NCBI RefSeq assembly: GCF_023150065.1
Contig: NZ_JAKLLN010000007.1
Location: 173,215-237,214 of the forward strand
From: Zoogloea sp.
GTDB lineage: Bacteria; Pseudomonadota; Gammaproteobacteria; Burkholderiales; Rhodocyclaceae
Reading direction: 5' to 3'
DNA: 64,000 bases
Translations under genes and position numbers: made by a program
Notes under the pieces: model-generated
Told to the model about the DNA's origin: nothing
Databases searched by the model: none
The model's input: the letters and a program-made list of their open reading frames with translations, nothing else
Shown: one piece after another, positions 9,087 to 18,437 of the stretch
Numbering within the stretch: the first letter of the stretch is position 1
Layout: the number at the start of each line of letters is the position of its first letter

Positions 9087-9956
9087 TCAGCCCGTCAGGA
9101 AAGCCTCCAGCGCCCGCGCCACCTGCACGGGCTGGTCGTGCTGGAGGTTGTGGCCCGAATCCGTGATGGTCACCACCTGACGGTTGCGGAAGCAGCTGAT
9201 GCGCCGCTCGAACTCCACCGGGTCGTCCCCCATCCGGTCATCGACAAAACCTGCATCGGCAATCAGCAGTAGCACCGGCGCCTCGATCTTGCGCCAGGCG
9301 GCCAGGGAATCCTCGATGTGATAAAGCGACGGCCCGTGCACCCGGTGCCAGGGGTCGCAGGCCATCTCGATCTGCCCATCCGGCCGGGGCCGGCTCACCG
9401 CACGGGACAGGAAATCGGCCTGCTCGGGCGTGAGCCGCGGGTTGACCATGCGCAGGCGTCGCGCCAGGGCAGTGGCATCCGCATACGGACGCACCTGCGG
9501 CCCCGCCGCAACGGCATCCATCCACTGCACCAGCTGCATGGGAGCATCAACCTCGGGGGGCGGCCGCAGACCGAGGAAGTCCAGCATGGCCAGCCGCGCC
9601 ACCCGCTGCGGGCGCACCGCCGCGTAGGTGGCGGCAATGTTGGCCCCCATGCTGTGGCCCACCAGCGTGGCCGGACGCTCCGCAGAGAAATGATCGAGCA
9701 GCACATCCAGATCGGCGTAGTAGTCGGGAAACCAGTATGGCCGCTCCAGCCATTCGCTGGCGCCATAGCCACGCCAGTCGGGTGCGATGATGTGCCAGGG
9801 CTGTTCGAGGGCCTCCACCAGAAACTGGAAGGTGGGCGACGAATCCATCCAGCCGTGGAGCAGGAAGAAAGTGGGCGCGTCCCGCGGGCCCCAATGGCGC
9901 ACATGGTGGCGCAGGCCGCGGATGTCGAGGTATTCGGAGGTGCCGGTATCACGCAT
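9087..9956 (-). CDS. Alpha/beta-fold hydrolase
   Basis: A 289-residue serine hydrolase of the MhpC/epoxide hydrolase-like group, probably cytoplasmic. Start at ATG 9956 (MRDTGTSEYLDIRGLRHH); the open frame extends upstream only into the neighbouring gene. The oxyanion region is LLHGWMDSSPTF (about residue 34), the nucleophile elbow is VGHSMGAN (about 103-110), the acid loop is LLIADAGFVDD, and the catalytic His is in TDSGHNLQHDQP near the C-terminus. It follows the dienelactone-hydrolase-like gene by ten bases and probably shares its transcript. Substrate unknown; it may belong to the peripheral end of the aromatic operon upstream. Confidence 0.9.
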   Translation of the reverse strand: MRDTGTSEYLDIRGLRHHVRHWGPRDAPTFFLLHGWMDSSPTFQFLVEALEQPWHIIAPDWRGYGASEWLERPYWFPDYYADLDVLLDHFSAERPATLVGHSMGANIAATYAAVRPQRVARLAMLDFLGLRPPPEVDAPMQLVQWMDAVAAGPQVRPYADATALARRLRMVNPRLTPEQADFLSRAVSRPRPDGQIEMACDPWHRVHGPSLYHIEDSLAAWRKIEAPVLLLIADAGFVDDRMGDDPVEFERRISCFRNRQVVTITDSGHNLQHDQPVQVARALEAFLTG

Positions 9957-9966
9957 CGGCCAGACT

Positions 9967-10644
9967 CTACAGATGCCGTTCCAGGAAGGCCAGGGTCCGG
10001 GACCAGGCCAGCTCCGCCTGGGCCGGGTCGTAAACCTGGGGCCGGGTGGCGTTGAAGAAACCGTGGGCAGCCTCGTAGTGATGGATCTCCGGCCGGGCGC
10101 CCGCGTCGGCCATGGCCTGCTCCAGCGCCCCGGCCGCCGCGGGGGTGCACCAGGTGTCCCGGGTGGCAAAGTGCCCCTGGAAGGGGATGCGGATCTGCGC
10201 CGGGTCGGCAAAATCCCGGGGCGGAATGCCGTAGAAGCACACCGCTGCCGCCACCTCGGGCAAATGCACGGCGCTGGCCACCGTGAGGGCACCGCCCATG
10301 CAGAAGCCCATCACCGCCACGGGTCCGCTGCCTGCCTTGTGCAGATGGGCCGCCGCCCCGCGGATGTCCTGGAAGGTGGCACCGGCAAAATCCAGCCCGT
10401 TCATCAAATGACTGGCCTCATCCGGGTCCTGGGTGACGCGGCCGTGGAAGAGATCCGGCGCCAGGGCATTGAAGCCGGCCGCGGCAAAGCGATCCACGAC
10501 ACTGCAGATCTGCGGGTTGAGCCCCCACCACTCCTGCAGGACGACCACCCCGGGGCGGTCGGCGCCGGCAGGGGCGAAGTAACCCTGGCAGAGGCTGCCA
10601 TCGGGGCGGGGGAAATCGATCAGTCCTGAACGGTCGGGGTGCAT
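9967..10644 (-). CDS. Dienelactone hydrolase family protein
   Basis: 225 residues, start at ATG 10644 with AAGGAG upstream. Dienelactone hydrolases open lactone rings in chlorocatechol and related pathways, but many family members hydrolyse other esters. Motifs are PGVVVLQEWWGLNP (oxyanion region, about residues 30-44, with the conserved Glu), GFCMGG (nucleophile elbow with catalytic Cys, about 113-118), a late Asp (QGHFATRDTWC) and HGFFN (catalytic His near 200). The Cys-type nucleophile is the DLH signature. Cotranscribed with the alpha/beta hydrolase that follows. A REPIN-like repeat separates it from the thioesterase genes upstream, so it may sit outside the main operon. Confidence 0.9.
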   Translation of the reverse strand: MHPDRSGLIDFPRPDGSLCQGYFAPAGADRPGVVVLQEWWGLNPQICSVVDRFAAAGFNALAPDLFHGRVTQDPDEASHLMNGLDFAGATFQDIRGAAAHLHKAGSGPVAVMGFCMGGALTVASAVHLPEVAAAVCFYGIPPRDFADPAQIRIPFQGHFATRDTWCTPAAAGALEQAMADAGARPEIHHYEAAHGFFNATRPQVYDPAQAELAWSRTLAFLERHL

Positions 10645-10694
10645 CAATCACTCCTTGAAAATCGCATATACCGGGCTCTGTGTCGGGGGCGACC

Positions 10695-10780
10695 GTAGGG
10701 GCGACTTCAGTCGCCCGCGGACTCCGATCAAGGGCATGCCGGTGATCGGCGCGGGGATGGGCGACTGAAGCCGCCCCTAC
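10695..10780. repeat. REPIN-like intergenic repeat, copy 1
   Basis: 86-base element with inverted ends: GTAGGGGCGACTTCAGTCGC at the left, and its near-complement at the right with one mismatch in the REP core. Each end is itself a REP-type palindrome (GGGCGACTTCAGTCGCCC). The same element, inverted, is at 38909-38989. It occupies most of the gap between the thioesterase and dienelactone hydrolase genes. Confidence 0.8.
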
Positions 10781-10816
10781 ACGTCGACGCCACAGCGAGG
10801 GTTCTCGCGCCTCTAC

Positions 10817-11254
10817 CTACTTGTACTCGCTGGGCTTGCTGAGCACGGCGGCGGTCATGCGCGAGATGCACACCAGCTTGCCTTCCTCGTTGGTGATGCG
10901 CACTTCCCACACGTGGGTGGTGCGCCCCAGATGCAGGGGGCGGGCTTCGCCGTAGACCCAGCCGCTGGTCACGGCGCGGACATGGTTGGCGTTGATCTCC
11001 TGGCCGACGCAGTGGTACTTGGCCGGGTCGACCACGTGGGCGGCCGACCAGGACGCCAGGGTCTCGGCGAAGGCCACCGACACGCCACCATGCAGTGCCC
11101 CGGCGGGCTGGCGGGTGCGCGGGTCCACGGGCATGCGGCCGCGCAGGAAATCCTCGCCGATCTCGATCAGCTCCATGCCAAGGTGGCCGTTGGCGCAGGT
11201 GGCGCCCCGGGCATTGACTTCTTCCAGGGTGAAGGGGGCAAACCAGATACTCAT
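10817..11254 (-). CDS. PaaI-like hotdog-fold thioesterase
   Basis: 145 residues. The hotdog fold carries the PaaI/YdiI-type motif GALHGGVSVAFAETLASW (about residues 52-69), with His-Gly-Gly on the central helix and an acidic catalytic residue (AET). Such enzymes hydrolyse aryl- or acyl-CoA thioesters in the cytoplasm. It is the last gene of the long minus-strand catabolic run, 43 bases after a second hotdog gene. The neighbouring acyl-CoA ligase makes a thioester substrate plausible, but which CoA ester it uses cannot be read from sequence. Confidence 0.88.
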   Translation of the reverse strand: MSIWFAPFTLEEVNARGATCANGHLGMELIEIGEDFLRGRMPVDPRTRQPAGALHGGVSVAFAETLASWSAAHVVDPAKYHCVGQEINANHVRAVTSGWVYGEARPLHLGRTTHVWEVRITNEEGKLVCISRMTAAVLSKPSEYK

Positions 11255-11297
11255 TGGGGCTACTCCGTATTGTTGTCGCCGACGCCTGGGGCGCCGG

Positions 11298-11717
11298 TCA
11301 AAGGATCATCTGGGTGCAACGGTACAGCACCAGCTGGCGGCCGGTGGCCTCGTCGGTGACCACCGCGTCCCACACCTGGGTCGTCCGCCCCAGGTGGGCC
11401 GCGGTGGCAACGCAGGCAATGGCGCCCTCGGTGAGGGTTCCCAGGTGGTTGCTCTTCAGTTCGATGGTGGCAAAGGAGCGGGCGCCGGCCGGCAGGTGCG
11501 CCATGGTCGCATGGCCGGTGGTGGTGTCGGCCAGGGCGATCAGGCTGGCCGCGTGCAGGCGCTGGTTGGGAGCCATGTGCATGGGGCGCAGGGGCATGCG
11601 GCTGCTCGCCCGCCCCTGCTCCAGGCTCAAAAACTCCACCCCCAGCACGCCCGGCAGGCAGTCCGCCGCGTCCCGGTTGAGGCTGTCCACGCTGAGATCG
11701 GTGCGCAGGATGCTCAT
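11298..11717 (-). CDS. Hotdog-fold thioesterase (PaaI-like), second copy
   Basis: 139 residues. It resembles the neighbour at 10817 (SLEQGRASSRMPLRPMHMAPNQRLHAASLIALADTTTG is the central-helix region, with Asn and His in the active-site stretch and an Asp in ADT). The Gly-Gly after His in the classic HGG is replaced by Ala-Ala (HAAS), so activity may differ. It follows livF by one base, showing cotranscription with the transporter genes. Confidence 0.85.
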   Translation of the reverse strand: MSILRTDLSVDSLNRDAADCLPGVLGVEFLSLEQGRASSRMPLRPMHMAPNQRLHAASLIALADTTTGHATMAHLPAGARSFATIELKSNHLGTLTEGAIACVATAAHLGRTTQVWDAVVTDEATGRQLVLYRCTQMIL

Positions 11718-11718
11718 C

Positions 11719-12468
11719 TCAGTGCTTCGCCCCCAGGTAGGCCTCGATCACCCGGGGGTTCTGGGCCAGCTCGCTGGCCTTGCCCTCCAGGGTCACATCG
11801 CCCACCTCCAGCACATAGCCGTAGTCCGACACCTTGAGCGCCGCACGGGAGTTCTGCTCGATCAGCAGGGTCGCCACGCCGGTATCGCGCAGGTGGGAGA
11901 TCACCTGGAAGACCTCGGCCATCACCCGCGGCGCGAGCCCCAGGGAGGGCTCGTCGAGCATCAGCACCTTGGGGTCGCTCATCAGCGCCCGGCCGATGGC
12001 CACCATCTGCCGCTCCCCGCCCGACATGGTGCCCGCCAGCTGGTTGCGGCGCTCCTTGAGGCGCGGAAAGACGGCATAGATGCCCTCCAGCCCGTCCCGA
12101 TACGACCAGCCCGCCTTGCGGCGGCGGTAGGCGCCGAGCACCAGGTTGTCCTCCACGGTCATGGTGGTGAACAGCTCGCGCTTCTCGGGCACCAGGGCCA
12201 GGCCCTTGCCCAGGCGCAGCTCGATGGCGTGGTGGGACACCTCCTGCCCCATGTACAGCACCTCGCCCTCGGCCTGCCCTTCGCTGGGCAGCGCCCCCAT
12301 GATGGCGTTGAGCAGGGACGACTTGCCCGCCCCGTTGGGGCCGATGACGGTGACGATCTCGCCGGCCCGCAGGCTGATCGAGGTGCCCCGCAGGGCCTCG
12401 ACCTTGCCGTAGCGCACGCTCAGGTTGCGGGTCTCGAGGACGGGTTTGCTGTTGTTGTCGGCGCTCAT
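11719..12468 (-). CDS. livF: Branched-chain-type ABC transporter ATP-binding protein LivF
   Basis: 249-residue cytoplasmic ATPase of the LivF subgroup. Walker [17 protein letters not shown] is at about residues 43-58, the ABC signature MSGGERQMVAIGRAL at about 147-161, and Walker B VLMLDEPSLGLAP follows. The start codon overlaps the livMG stop (ATGA, 12465-12468). The position inside an aromatic-degradation operon, with a matching binding protein at 20250, suggests uptake of an aromatic acid rather than an amino acid. Liv-type systems for benzoate-like compounds are known in this group of bacteria. Confidence 0.93.
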   Translation of the reverse strand: MSADNNSKPVLETRNLSVRYGKVEALRGTSISLRAGEIVTVIGPNGAGKSSLLNAIMGALPSEGQAEGEVLYMGQEVSHHAIELRLGKGLALVPEKRELFTTMTVEDNLVLGAYRRRKAGWSYRDGLEGIYAVFPRLKERRNQLAGTMSGGERQMVAIGRALMSDPKVLMLDEPSLGLAPRVMAEVFQVISHLRDTGVATLLIEQNSRAALKVSDYGYVLEVGDVTLEGKASELAQNPRVIEAYLGAKH

Positions 12469-14258
12469 TCCACACCTCCCAGGTAGGCCGCCAGCACGGC
12501 TTCATTGTTCTGGATCTCGGCGGGCAGGCCTTCGGCGATCTTGCTGCCGAACTCCATCACCACCAGCCGATCGGTCAGGCCCATCACGAAGTCCATGTCG
12601 TGCTCCACCAGCAGCACCGACATGCCCTCGCCCTTGAGCTGGCGGATCAGGTCGGCCAGGGCCTCCTTCTCCTTCAGGCGCAGGCCGGCGGCGGGCTCGT
12701 CGAGGAGCAGCAGCGTCGGATCGGTGCACAGGGCCCGGGCGATCTCGAGGATGCGCTGCTGGCCCAATGCCAGGCTGCCCGCCGGGGTGTGCATGTACTC
12801 CCCCAGGCCCACCCGGCGGATCTGCTCGGCGGCAAGAAAGAGCAGCCGGGCTTCCTCGTGGCGGTCCAGGCGCAGGGCCGCCGCCAGGGGGCTGCTTCGA
12901 CCGCGCAGGTGCGCCCCCATGGCCACGTTTTCCAGCACCGACAGCTGGGGGATGAGATGCACATGCTGGAAGCTGCGGCCGATGCCCATGCGCACAATGT
13001 GCCGGGAATCCAGCTGGTCGATGCGCTCGCCGCAGAAGCGGATCTCGCCGCTGGTGGCGGGCAGCACCCCGGTCACCAGGTTGAACATGGTGGATTTGCC
13101 CGCCCCGTTGGGGCCGATCAGGCCCACCACCTCGCCGGCGCGGATCTCGAAGGCCATGTCCTTCACCGCCACCAGGCCACCAAACTGCTTTCGGGCGTCG
13201 CTCACCTCGAGGATCAGCGCCCCGGCCTGGGGCCGGGCCCGGCGCGGCAGGTCGCTATAGCCATCGGGGGCGATGGCCGGCGCCACCACCTCCGGCTCGG
13301 GCGGATGGAACTTCGCCCACACGCTGGCCACCCAGGGCCACAGGCCGTCCCGCGACCACAGCAGGAGCAGCACGATCATCACCCCGAAGACCACGATCTC
13401 GAAGTTGCCGTTGCTGCCGAGCAGGAGCGGCAGCAGATCCTGCAGCTGGCTCTTCAGGCCGGTCATCACCACCGCGCCGAGGATCGCTCCCCACACGTGG
13501 CCGACGCCCCCCACCACCGCCATGAACAGGTACTCGATGCCCATGTGCAGGCCAAAGGGCGTGGCGCTCACCGAGCGCTGCAGGTGGGCATACAGCCAGC
13601 CCGACAGGCTCGCCATCAGCGCCGCCAGCACGAAGATCAGGATCTTGTACTGGGCGGTGTGGATGCCCATCGCCTCGGGCATGGTCTTGCCCTTGGCCAG
13701 GGCCCGGATGGCGCGGCCGGGGCGGGAGTTGAGCAGGTTGAGCACCAGCATCAGGCAGCCACCCAGGCACAACCAGATCACCCCGTACATCACCCGCGGT
13801 GACGACAGGTCGATACCGAACACGCTCAGGGCCGGGATACCCGACAGGCCGTCGTACTTGCCCAGGAACTCGATGGTGCCAAACAGGTAGTACAGGGACA
13901 GCCCCCAGGCGATGGTGGCCAGGGGCAGGAAGTGGCCCGACAGGCGCACCGTGACGCTACCGATCAGCGCCGCCGCCAGGCCCGAAACCACCAGCCCGGC
14001 CCCCAGTCCCACCCACGGCGACCAGCCCAGGGTGGTGCTGAGGTAGGCCGTGGTGTAGGCCCCCAGACCCACGAAGGCCGCCTGCCCGAAGGAGGTCAGG
14101 CCGCCAATGCCGGTGAGCAGCACCAGGCCGAGGGCGACGATGGAATACAGGCCGATGTAGTTGCCGATGGTGATCCAGTAGCCCGGCACGGGCAGAAACG
14201 GAAACACGAAAAACCAGCCGAACATCAGCCACTGGAGCTTCTTGGTGGACATCTTCAT
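12465..14258 (-). CDS. livMG: Fused branched-chain-type ABC permease LivM and ATP-binding protein LivG
   Basis: 597 residues from ATG 14258, which overlaps the livH stop (ATGA). Residues about 1-325 form a LivM permease with eight or more hydrophobic helices ([40 protein letters not shown]). A linker rich in Pro and Arg (about 305-345) leads to a LivG-type ATPase, with Walker [17 protein letters not shown] near 378-393, signature [16 protein letters not shown] near 490, and Walker [12 protein letters not shown]. The reading frame is open throughout with no sign of frameshift. Fusion of these two subunits occurs in some bacteria; here it couples membrane and energising parts in one chain. Confidence 0.92.
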   Translation of the reverse strand: MKMSTKKLQWLMFGWFFVFPFLPVPGYWITIGNYIGLYSIVALGLVLLTGIGGLTSFGQAAFVGLGAYTTAYLSTTLGWSPWVGLGAGLVVSGLAAALIGSVTVRLSGHFLPLATIAWGLSLYYLFGTIEFLGKYDGLSGIPALSVFGIDLSSPRVMYGVIWLCLGGCLMLVLNLLNSRPGRAIRALAKGKTMPEAMGIHTAQYKILIFVLAALMASLSGWLYAHLQRSVSATPFGLHMGIEYLFMAVVGGVGHVWGAILGAVVMTGLKSQLQDLLPLLLGSNGNFEIVVFGVMIVLLLLWSRDGLWPWVASVWAKFHPPEPEVVAPAIAPDGYSDLPRRARPQAGALILEVSDARKQFGGLVAVKDMAFEIRAGEVVGLIGPNGAGKSTMFNLVTGVLPATSGEIRFCGERIDQLDSRHIVRMGIGRSFQHVHLIPQLSVLENVAMGAHLRGRSSPLAAALRLDRHEEARLLFLAAEQIRRVGLGEYMHTPAGSLALGQQRILEIARALCTDPTLLLLDEPAAGLRLKEKEALADLIRQLKGEGMSVLLVEHDMDFVMGLTDRLVVMEFGSKIAEGLPAEIQNNEAVLAAYLGGVE

Positions 14259-15304
14259 TCTTCGTCTCCATGGCCCGAAGTCAGCGAACGCCAGGCCAGC
14301 ACCGGGATGATCAGGGTGAACACGATCACCTCCTTGTACGCACTGGCCCAGTAGGAGGAATAGCTCTCGAGCAGGCCGACCAGCAGGGCCCCGGCCGCCG
14401 CCAGCGGGTAGCTGGCCAGGCCGCCGACGATGGCCGCCACGAAGCCCTTCAGGGCCACCACGAAGCCGGTGTCGTAGCCCACGGTATTGAGGGGCGCGAT
14501 GAGGGTGCCGGCCAGGGTGCCCAGGCCCGCAGCCAGGCCAAAGGCCATGCGCCCGGCCTGGCTGGTGCCGATGCCCACCAGCTGCGCGCCCTTGCGGTTC
14601 ACCGCCGTGGCGCGCAGGGCCTTGCCGTACAGCGTGCGGTCGAAGAACAGGTAAAGCAGGCCGATCAGGCTGCCCGCCACCGCCATCACCACCACGCTCT
14701 GCCCGGACACCGGCATCTCGCCCAGGGCCGTGCTCCAGTCGGTGAAGGGATGGGTGGTCGAGCCCTCCGGCCCGAAGATGAACAGCCCCATGCCCAGCAG
14801 GGCGAAATGCACCCCCACCGAGACGATCAGCAGCACCAGCACCGAGGCCTCGGCCATGGGCTGGAAGGCGACGCGGTAGATCATGATGCCCAGGGGCACG
14901 GTGATGGCGAGGGTGAACAGGATCTGCACCGCCATCGGCATGCCCTGCCAATCAAAGGTGTGGGCCAGCAGCCAGATGAACGAGGGGTAGATCAGGTTCT
15001 CGATGACGCTCCACATCAGCAGGCGCCGCGGCAGCGGCTTGTAGCGCCGCTGGCGCAGGGCCGAGCCCAGCTCCACCAGGAAAGTGAGCACACCGATGCC
15101 GATGAGCAGCCAGATCAGCCGGGGAAACTGGCTGCTCTGCAGGGCCGCCACGGTGAGGGCACCGAAACCGATGAACTCCCCCTGGGGCAGAAAGATGATG
15201 CGCGTCACTGAAAACACCAGCACCAGGGCCATGGCCAACAGCGCGTAGACCGCGCCGTTGGTCACCCCGTCCTGGGCCAGGACCGCGAAGATTCCGAAAT
15301 CCAT
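14255..15304 (-). CDS. livH: Branched-chain-type ABC transporter permease LivH
   Basis: 349-residue inner-membrane permease, start at ATG 15304. Multiple hydrophobic helices are visible ([20 protein letters not shown] at residues 20-39, [20 protein letters not shown]). The conserved permease segment [20 protein letters not shown] appears in slightly varied form ([18 protein letters not shown]) near residue 255. It is somewhat longer than typical LivH (about 300), with an extra loop near residues 75-95. It is followed directly by livMG with a four-base overlap and preceded by the reductase gene by 21 bases. Confidence 0.92.
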   Translation of the reverse strand: MDFGIFAVLAQDGVTNGAVYALLAMALVLVFSVTRIIFLPQGEFIGFGALTVAALQSSQFPRLIWLLIGIGVLTFLVELGSALRQRRYKPLPRRLLMWSVIENLIYPSFIWLLAHTFDWQGMPMAVQILFTLAITVPLGIMIYRVAFQPMAEASVLVLLIVSVGVHFALLGMGLFIFGPEGSTTHPFTDWSTALGEMPVSGQSVVVMAVAGSLIGLLYLFFDRTLYGKALRATAVNRKGAQLVGIGTSQAGRMAFGLAAGLGTLAGTLIAPLNTVGYDTGFVVALKGFVAAIVGGLASYPLAAAGALLVGLLESYSSYWASAYKEVIVFTLIIPVLAWRSLTSGHGDEE

Positions 15305-15325
15305 GAAAGTCTCCTCAGGCCCGGT

Positions 15326-16327
15326 TCAGTTATTGACGACGAAAGCGTCGGCCAGGAAGCGCGCCGCTGGCAGCCCCGCCGTGGCGGTGAAGCTGCTGCG
15401 CGCCGCGTCGATCATCAGCGGGTTGCCACAGGCATAGACCTCGTGGGCTGAAAGATCGGGCAGATCCTCCAGCACCGCCGCATGCACAAAGCCGCGCCGG
15501 CCGGTCCACTCCGCGCCGGCCTCGGACAGCACCGGCACCAGGCGGATGCCCGGGTGCTGCGCCTCCCAGGCGGCCACGCTGTCCACCGCGTACAGGTCGG
15601 CCCACTGGCGCCCGCCCCAGTACAGCACCGCCCCGCGGCGCGCCATCTCGGCGCCGTGGGTCTTGAGCAGCGCGGCGATGGGGGCGTAGCCCGTGCCCGA
15701 GGCCAGCAGCACGATGGGCACGTCGCCCGGCTGCAGCACAAAGTCGCCATACGGCCCTTCGATGCGCAGCAGGCCGCCGGCCTTGAGCTTGTCGTAGGCG
15801 TGGGTGGAGAAGCGCCCGCCCTCCATGCGGCGCACGTGCCACTCGATGACACCCGCCTCCGCCGGATCGTTGGCCATGCTGTAGCTGCGCTTCGCCCCGT
15901 CCTTGAGGATCACGCTGGCGTACTGGCCAGCCTTGAAAGTAAAGCCGGCGGCGGGCGGCACCTGCAGGCGGATCACCACCACGTCGTGGGACGGGCGGCT
16001 CACCTCCACCACCTTGGCGCCGGTTGTCACCACCCGCTGCCCCGGCTCGGCCGGCACCTTGGGCGCGTCAAGCAACAGGTTGCTGGTGGGCACGGCCTGG
16101 CAGGTGCGGCACTGGCCGGCAGGCACGTCGGTGCCATCCGGGCGGGTCGGGGCGTGGTCCACCGCCCCTTCCAGCAGGCCCAGGTGGCAGCTGTTGCAGG
16201 TGCCCGTGCGGCAGCTGTGGGGCAGCCAGTAGCCGGCGGCCAGGGCGGCGTCGAGCACCGTCTGGCCGGGGGCGCATTCAAAGCTGCCGCCGTTCGGCGA
16301 CAGCCTGACGAGAAGGTTCGCAGTCAT
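15326..16327 (-). CDS. 2Fe-2S ferredoxin / FAD / NAD(P)H oxidoreductase (oxygenase electron-transfer component)
   Basis: 333 residues. The N-terminal plant-type [2Fe-2S] domain has SCRTGTCNSC (about residues 38-47) and a fourth Cys in GQCRTCQ (about 72-78). The FAD domain carries the flavin motif KRSYSMAN (about 149-156), and the NAD domain carries VLLASGTGYAPIAALL (about 207-222) and ends with ACGNPLMID. This is the layout of phenol hydroxylase/benzoate dioxygenase reductases. In this operon it most likely passes electrons from NADH to the Rieske ferredoxin at 26087 and the dioxygenase. It lies five bases downstream of the aldolase gene. The partner assignment is inferred. Confidence 0.9.
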   Translation of the reverse strand: MTANLLVRLSPNGGSFECAPGQTVLDAALAAGYWLPHSCRTGTCNSCHLGLLEGAVDHAPTRPDGTDVPAGQCRTCQAVPTSNLLLDAPKVPAEPGQRVVTTGAKVVEVSRPSHDVVVIRLQVPPAAGFTFKAGQYASVILKDGAKRSYSMANDPAEAGVIEWHVRRMEGGRFSTHAYDKLKAGGLLRIEGPYGDFVLQPGDVPIVLLASGTGYAPIAALLKTHGAEMARRGAVLYWGGRQWADLYAVDSVAAWEAQHPGIRLVPVLSEAGAEWTGRRGFVHAAVLEDLPDLSAHEVYACGNPLMIDAARSSFTATAGLPAARFLADAFVVNN

Positions 16328-16332
16328 GACGC

Positions 16333-17394
16333 TCAGCCCGCTTCGCTCATGGTCGGGATGGCATGCACGGCGTCGTGCTCATGGCCCTTCAGCAGGTCAA
16401 GGGCCACGTCCACGATCATGTCCTCCTGCCCGCCCACCATGCGGCGGCGGCCCAGCTCGACGAGGATGTCCACCGCCTTGAGGCCGTACTTCTTGGCCGC
16501 CACTTCGGAGTGGCGCAGGAAGCTGGAATACACACCGGCGTAGCCCAGGGCCAGGGTCTCCCGGTCCACCCGCACCGGGCGGTCCTGGAGGGGGCGCACG
16601 ATGTCGTCGGCGGCATCCATCAGGGTGTACAGGTTGCAGCCGTGGTTCCAGCCCATGCGGTCGGCGGCGGCGATGAAGACTTCCAGCGGGGCATTGCCGG
16701 CCCCGGCGCCCATGCCGGACAGGCTGGCGTCCACCCGGTCACAGCCCTCCTCCACCGCGACGATGGAGTTGGCGACGCCCAGGCTCAGGTTGTGGTGGGC
16801 GTGGATGCCCGTCTCGGTCTCGGGCTTGAGCACGTCCTTGAAGGCGCGGAAGCGCTCGCGCACGTCGTTCATCGACAGGGCACCGCCCGAATCCACCACG
16901 TAGCAGCAGGTGGCGCCGTAGCTCTCCATCAGCTTGGCCTGCTGGGCCAGGGCCTGGGGCGTGGTCATGTGGCTCATCATCAGAAAGCCCACCACTTCCA
17001 TGCCCAGCTCCCGGGCCACCTCGATGTGCTGGCGCGACACGTCGGCCTCGGTGCAGTGGGTGGCCACGCGCACGATGCGGGCGCCGGCGCTGTAGGCGGC
17101 CTTCAGGTCATGCACGGTGCCGATGCCGGGCAGCAGCAGGGTCGCCACCTTGGCGTGCTTCACCGTGTCGGCCACGGCCTCGATCCACTCCAGGTCGGTG
17201 TGGGCGCCAAAACCGTAGTTGAAGCTGGAGCCCTGCAGGCCGTCGCCGTGGGCCACCTCGATGGAATCCACCTTGGCCTTGTCCAGGGCGCGGGCGATCT
17301 GCACGGCCTGCTCCACGCTGTACTGGTGGCGGATGGCGTGGGAGCCGTCGCGCAGGGTCACGTCGGAGATGTAGATCTTCTTGTCGGGGTTCAT
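16333..17394 (-). CDS. 4-hydroxy-2-oxovalerate aldolase
   Basis: Cleaves 4-hydroxy-2-oxovalerate to pyruvate and acetaldehyde, the last carbon-carbon cleavage of meta-cleavage pathways (DmpG/BphI/MhpE type). The 353-residue TIM-barrel protein has [18 protein letters not shown] (about residues 8-25), containing the metal-binding Asp and catalytic Arg, and [11 protein letters not shown] (about 193-203) with the metal His residues. The C-terminal communication domain ([20 protein letters not shown]) is complete. It sits 11 bases after the acylating aldehyde dehydrogenase. The two proteins normally form a channeling complex that passes acetaldehyde directly. Confidence 0.96.
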   Translation of the reverse strand: MNPDKKIYISDVTLRDGSHAIRHQYSVEQAVQIARALDKAKVDSIEVAHGDGLQGSSFNYGFGAHTDLEWIEAVADTVKHAKVATLLLPGIGTVHDLKAAYSAGARIVRVATHCTEADVSRQHIEVARELGMEVVGFLMMSHMTTPQALAQQAKLMESYGATCCYVVDSGGALSMNDVRERFRAFKDVLKPETETGIHAHHNLSLGVANSIVAVEEGCDRVDASLSGMGAGAGNAPLEVFIAAADRMGWNHGCNLYTLMDAADDIVRPLQDRPVRVDRETLALGYAGVYSSFLRHSEVAAKKYGLKAVDILVELGRRRMVGGQEDMIVDVALDLLKGHEHDAVHAIPTMSEAG

Positions 17395-17405
17395 GTGCGT
17401 TCTCC

Positions 17406-18362
17406 TCAGGCAGCGGTGACGGCGGTGGCCAGGATGCGGGCGGCCATGCGTTCGGCGGTGGTCTTGGCGGCGGAGGTCATGATGTCCAGGTTGCCGGCAT
17501 AGGCCGGCAGGTAGTGGGCAGCGCCTTCCACTTCGAGGAACACGGAGGTCTTGAGGCCGCTCATGCGCGGGCCGACGCCGGGGATGTTGATGGGGCGCGA
17601 GGCCGGGATGACATCGAACTGCACCTTCTGCTTGAGGCGGTAGCCGGCCACGTACTTCTGCACATCGGCAGCCATGCGCTCCACCGAGGCGGCGATCTCG
17701 TCCTCGTCGGCCATTTCCGACAGGCAGTACACCGTGTCGCGCATCATCAACGGCGGCTCGGCCGGGTTGAGGATGATGATGGCCTTGCCCTTGGCCGCCC
17801 CACCCACCACCTCGATGGCCTTGGACGTGGTCTCGGTGAACTCGTCGATATTGGCGCGGGTGCCGGGCCCGGCCGACTTGCTGGAGATGGAGGCGATGAT
17901 CTCGCCGTAATGCACCTTGGCCACGCGGCTCACCGCCGCCACCATGGGGATGGTGGCCTGGCCGCCGCAGGTGACCATGTTCACGTTGAGGGCGTCGTCA
18001 TGCAGGGCGCCGTTGACCACCGGGATGCAGTAGGGGCCGATGGCGGCCGGGGTCAGGTCCACCATGCGGATGCCGGGCTTGAGGCTGCGCAGGAAGGCGT
18101 CGTTCTTCACGTGGGCACCGGCGCTGGTGGCGTCGAAGACGATGTCGATGTCGGCAAACACCGGCAGGCGGGTCAGCCCTTCCACCCCTTCGTGGGTGGT
18201 GGCGACGCCCATCCGGGCCGCGCGGGCCAGGCCATCCGAGCCCGGGTCGATGCCCACCATGGCACCCATTTCCAGGTGCTCGCCGTGGCGCAGGATCTTG
18301 ATCATCAGGTCGGTGCCGATGTTGCCGGAGCCGACGATGGCCACCTTCAGTTTCTTGTTCAT
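17406..18362 (-). CDS. Acetaldehyde dehydrogenase (acylating)
   Basis: Oxidises acetaldehyde with NAD+ and CoA to acetyl-CoA (DmpF/BphJ/MhpF type). The 318-residue protein has an N-terminal Rossmann motif [18 protein letters not shown] (residues 7-24), the catalytic Cys in [13 protein letters not shown] (about residue 130), and [18 protein letters not shown]. Partner of the aldolase encoded 11 bases downstream. The 75-base gap upstream to the acyl-CoA ligase contains no obvious terminator, so it belongs to the same operon. Confidence 0.96.
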   Translation of the reverse strand: MNKKLKVAIVGSGNIGTDLMIKILRHGEHLEMGAMVGIDPGSDGLARAARMGVATTHEGVEGLTRLPVFADIDIVFDATSAGAHVKNDAFLRSLKPGIRMVDLTPAAIGPYCIPVVNGALHDDALNVNMVTCGGQATIPMVAAVSRVAKVHYGEIIASISSKSAGPGTRANIDEFTETTSKAIEVVGGAAKGKAIIILNPAEPPLMMRDTVYCLSEMADEDEIAASVERMAADVQKYVAGYRLKQKVQFDVIPASRPINIPGVGPRMSGLKTSVFLEVEGAAHYLPAYAGNLDIMTSAAKTTAERMAARILATAVTAA

Positions 18363-18437
18363 GACTACCCTCGTTGGGAAATTCAGGCCGAGCGCGTCCC
18401 GGCCGGCTTCGGCCAGGGGCGCTGCGTCCTTGGGGAT

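Noticed and set aside
12465..14258. Possible frameshift joining livM and livG
   Set aside because: The single frame is continuous and both domains are complete with a plausible linker, so I read it as a true fusion.
14259..14951. Upstream extension of the livMG frame
   Set aside because: The extra 231 residues lie inside livH in another frame and show no similarity; ATG 14258 overlaps the livH stop as expected for coupled genes.
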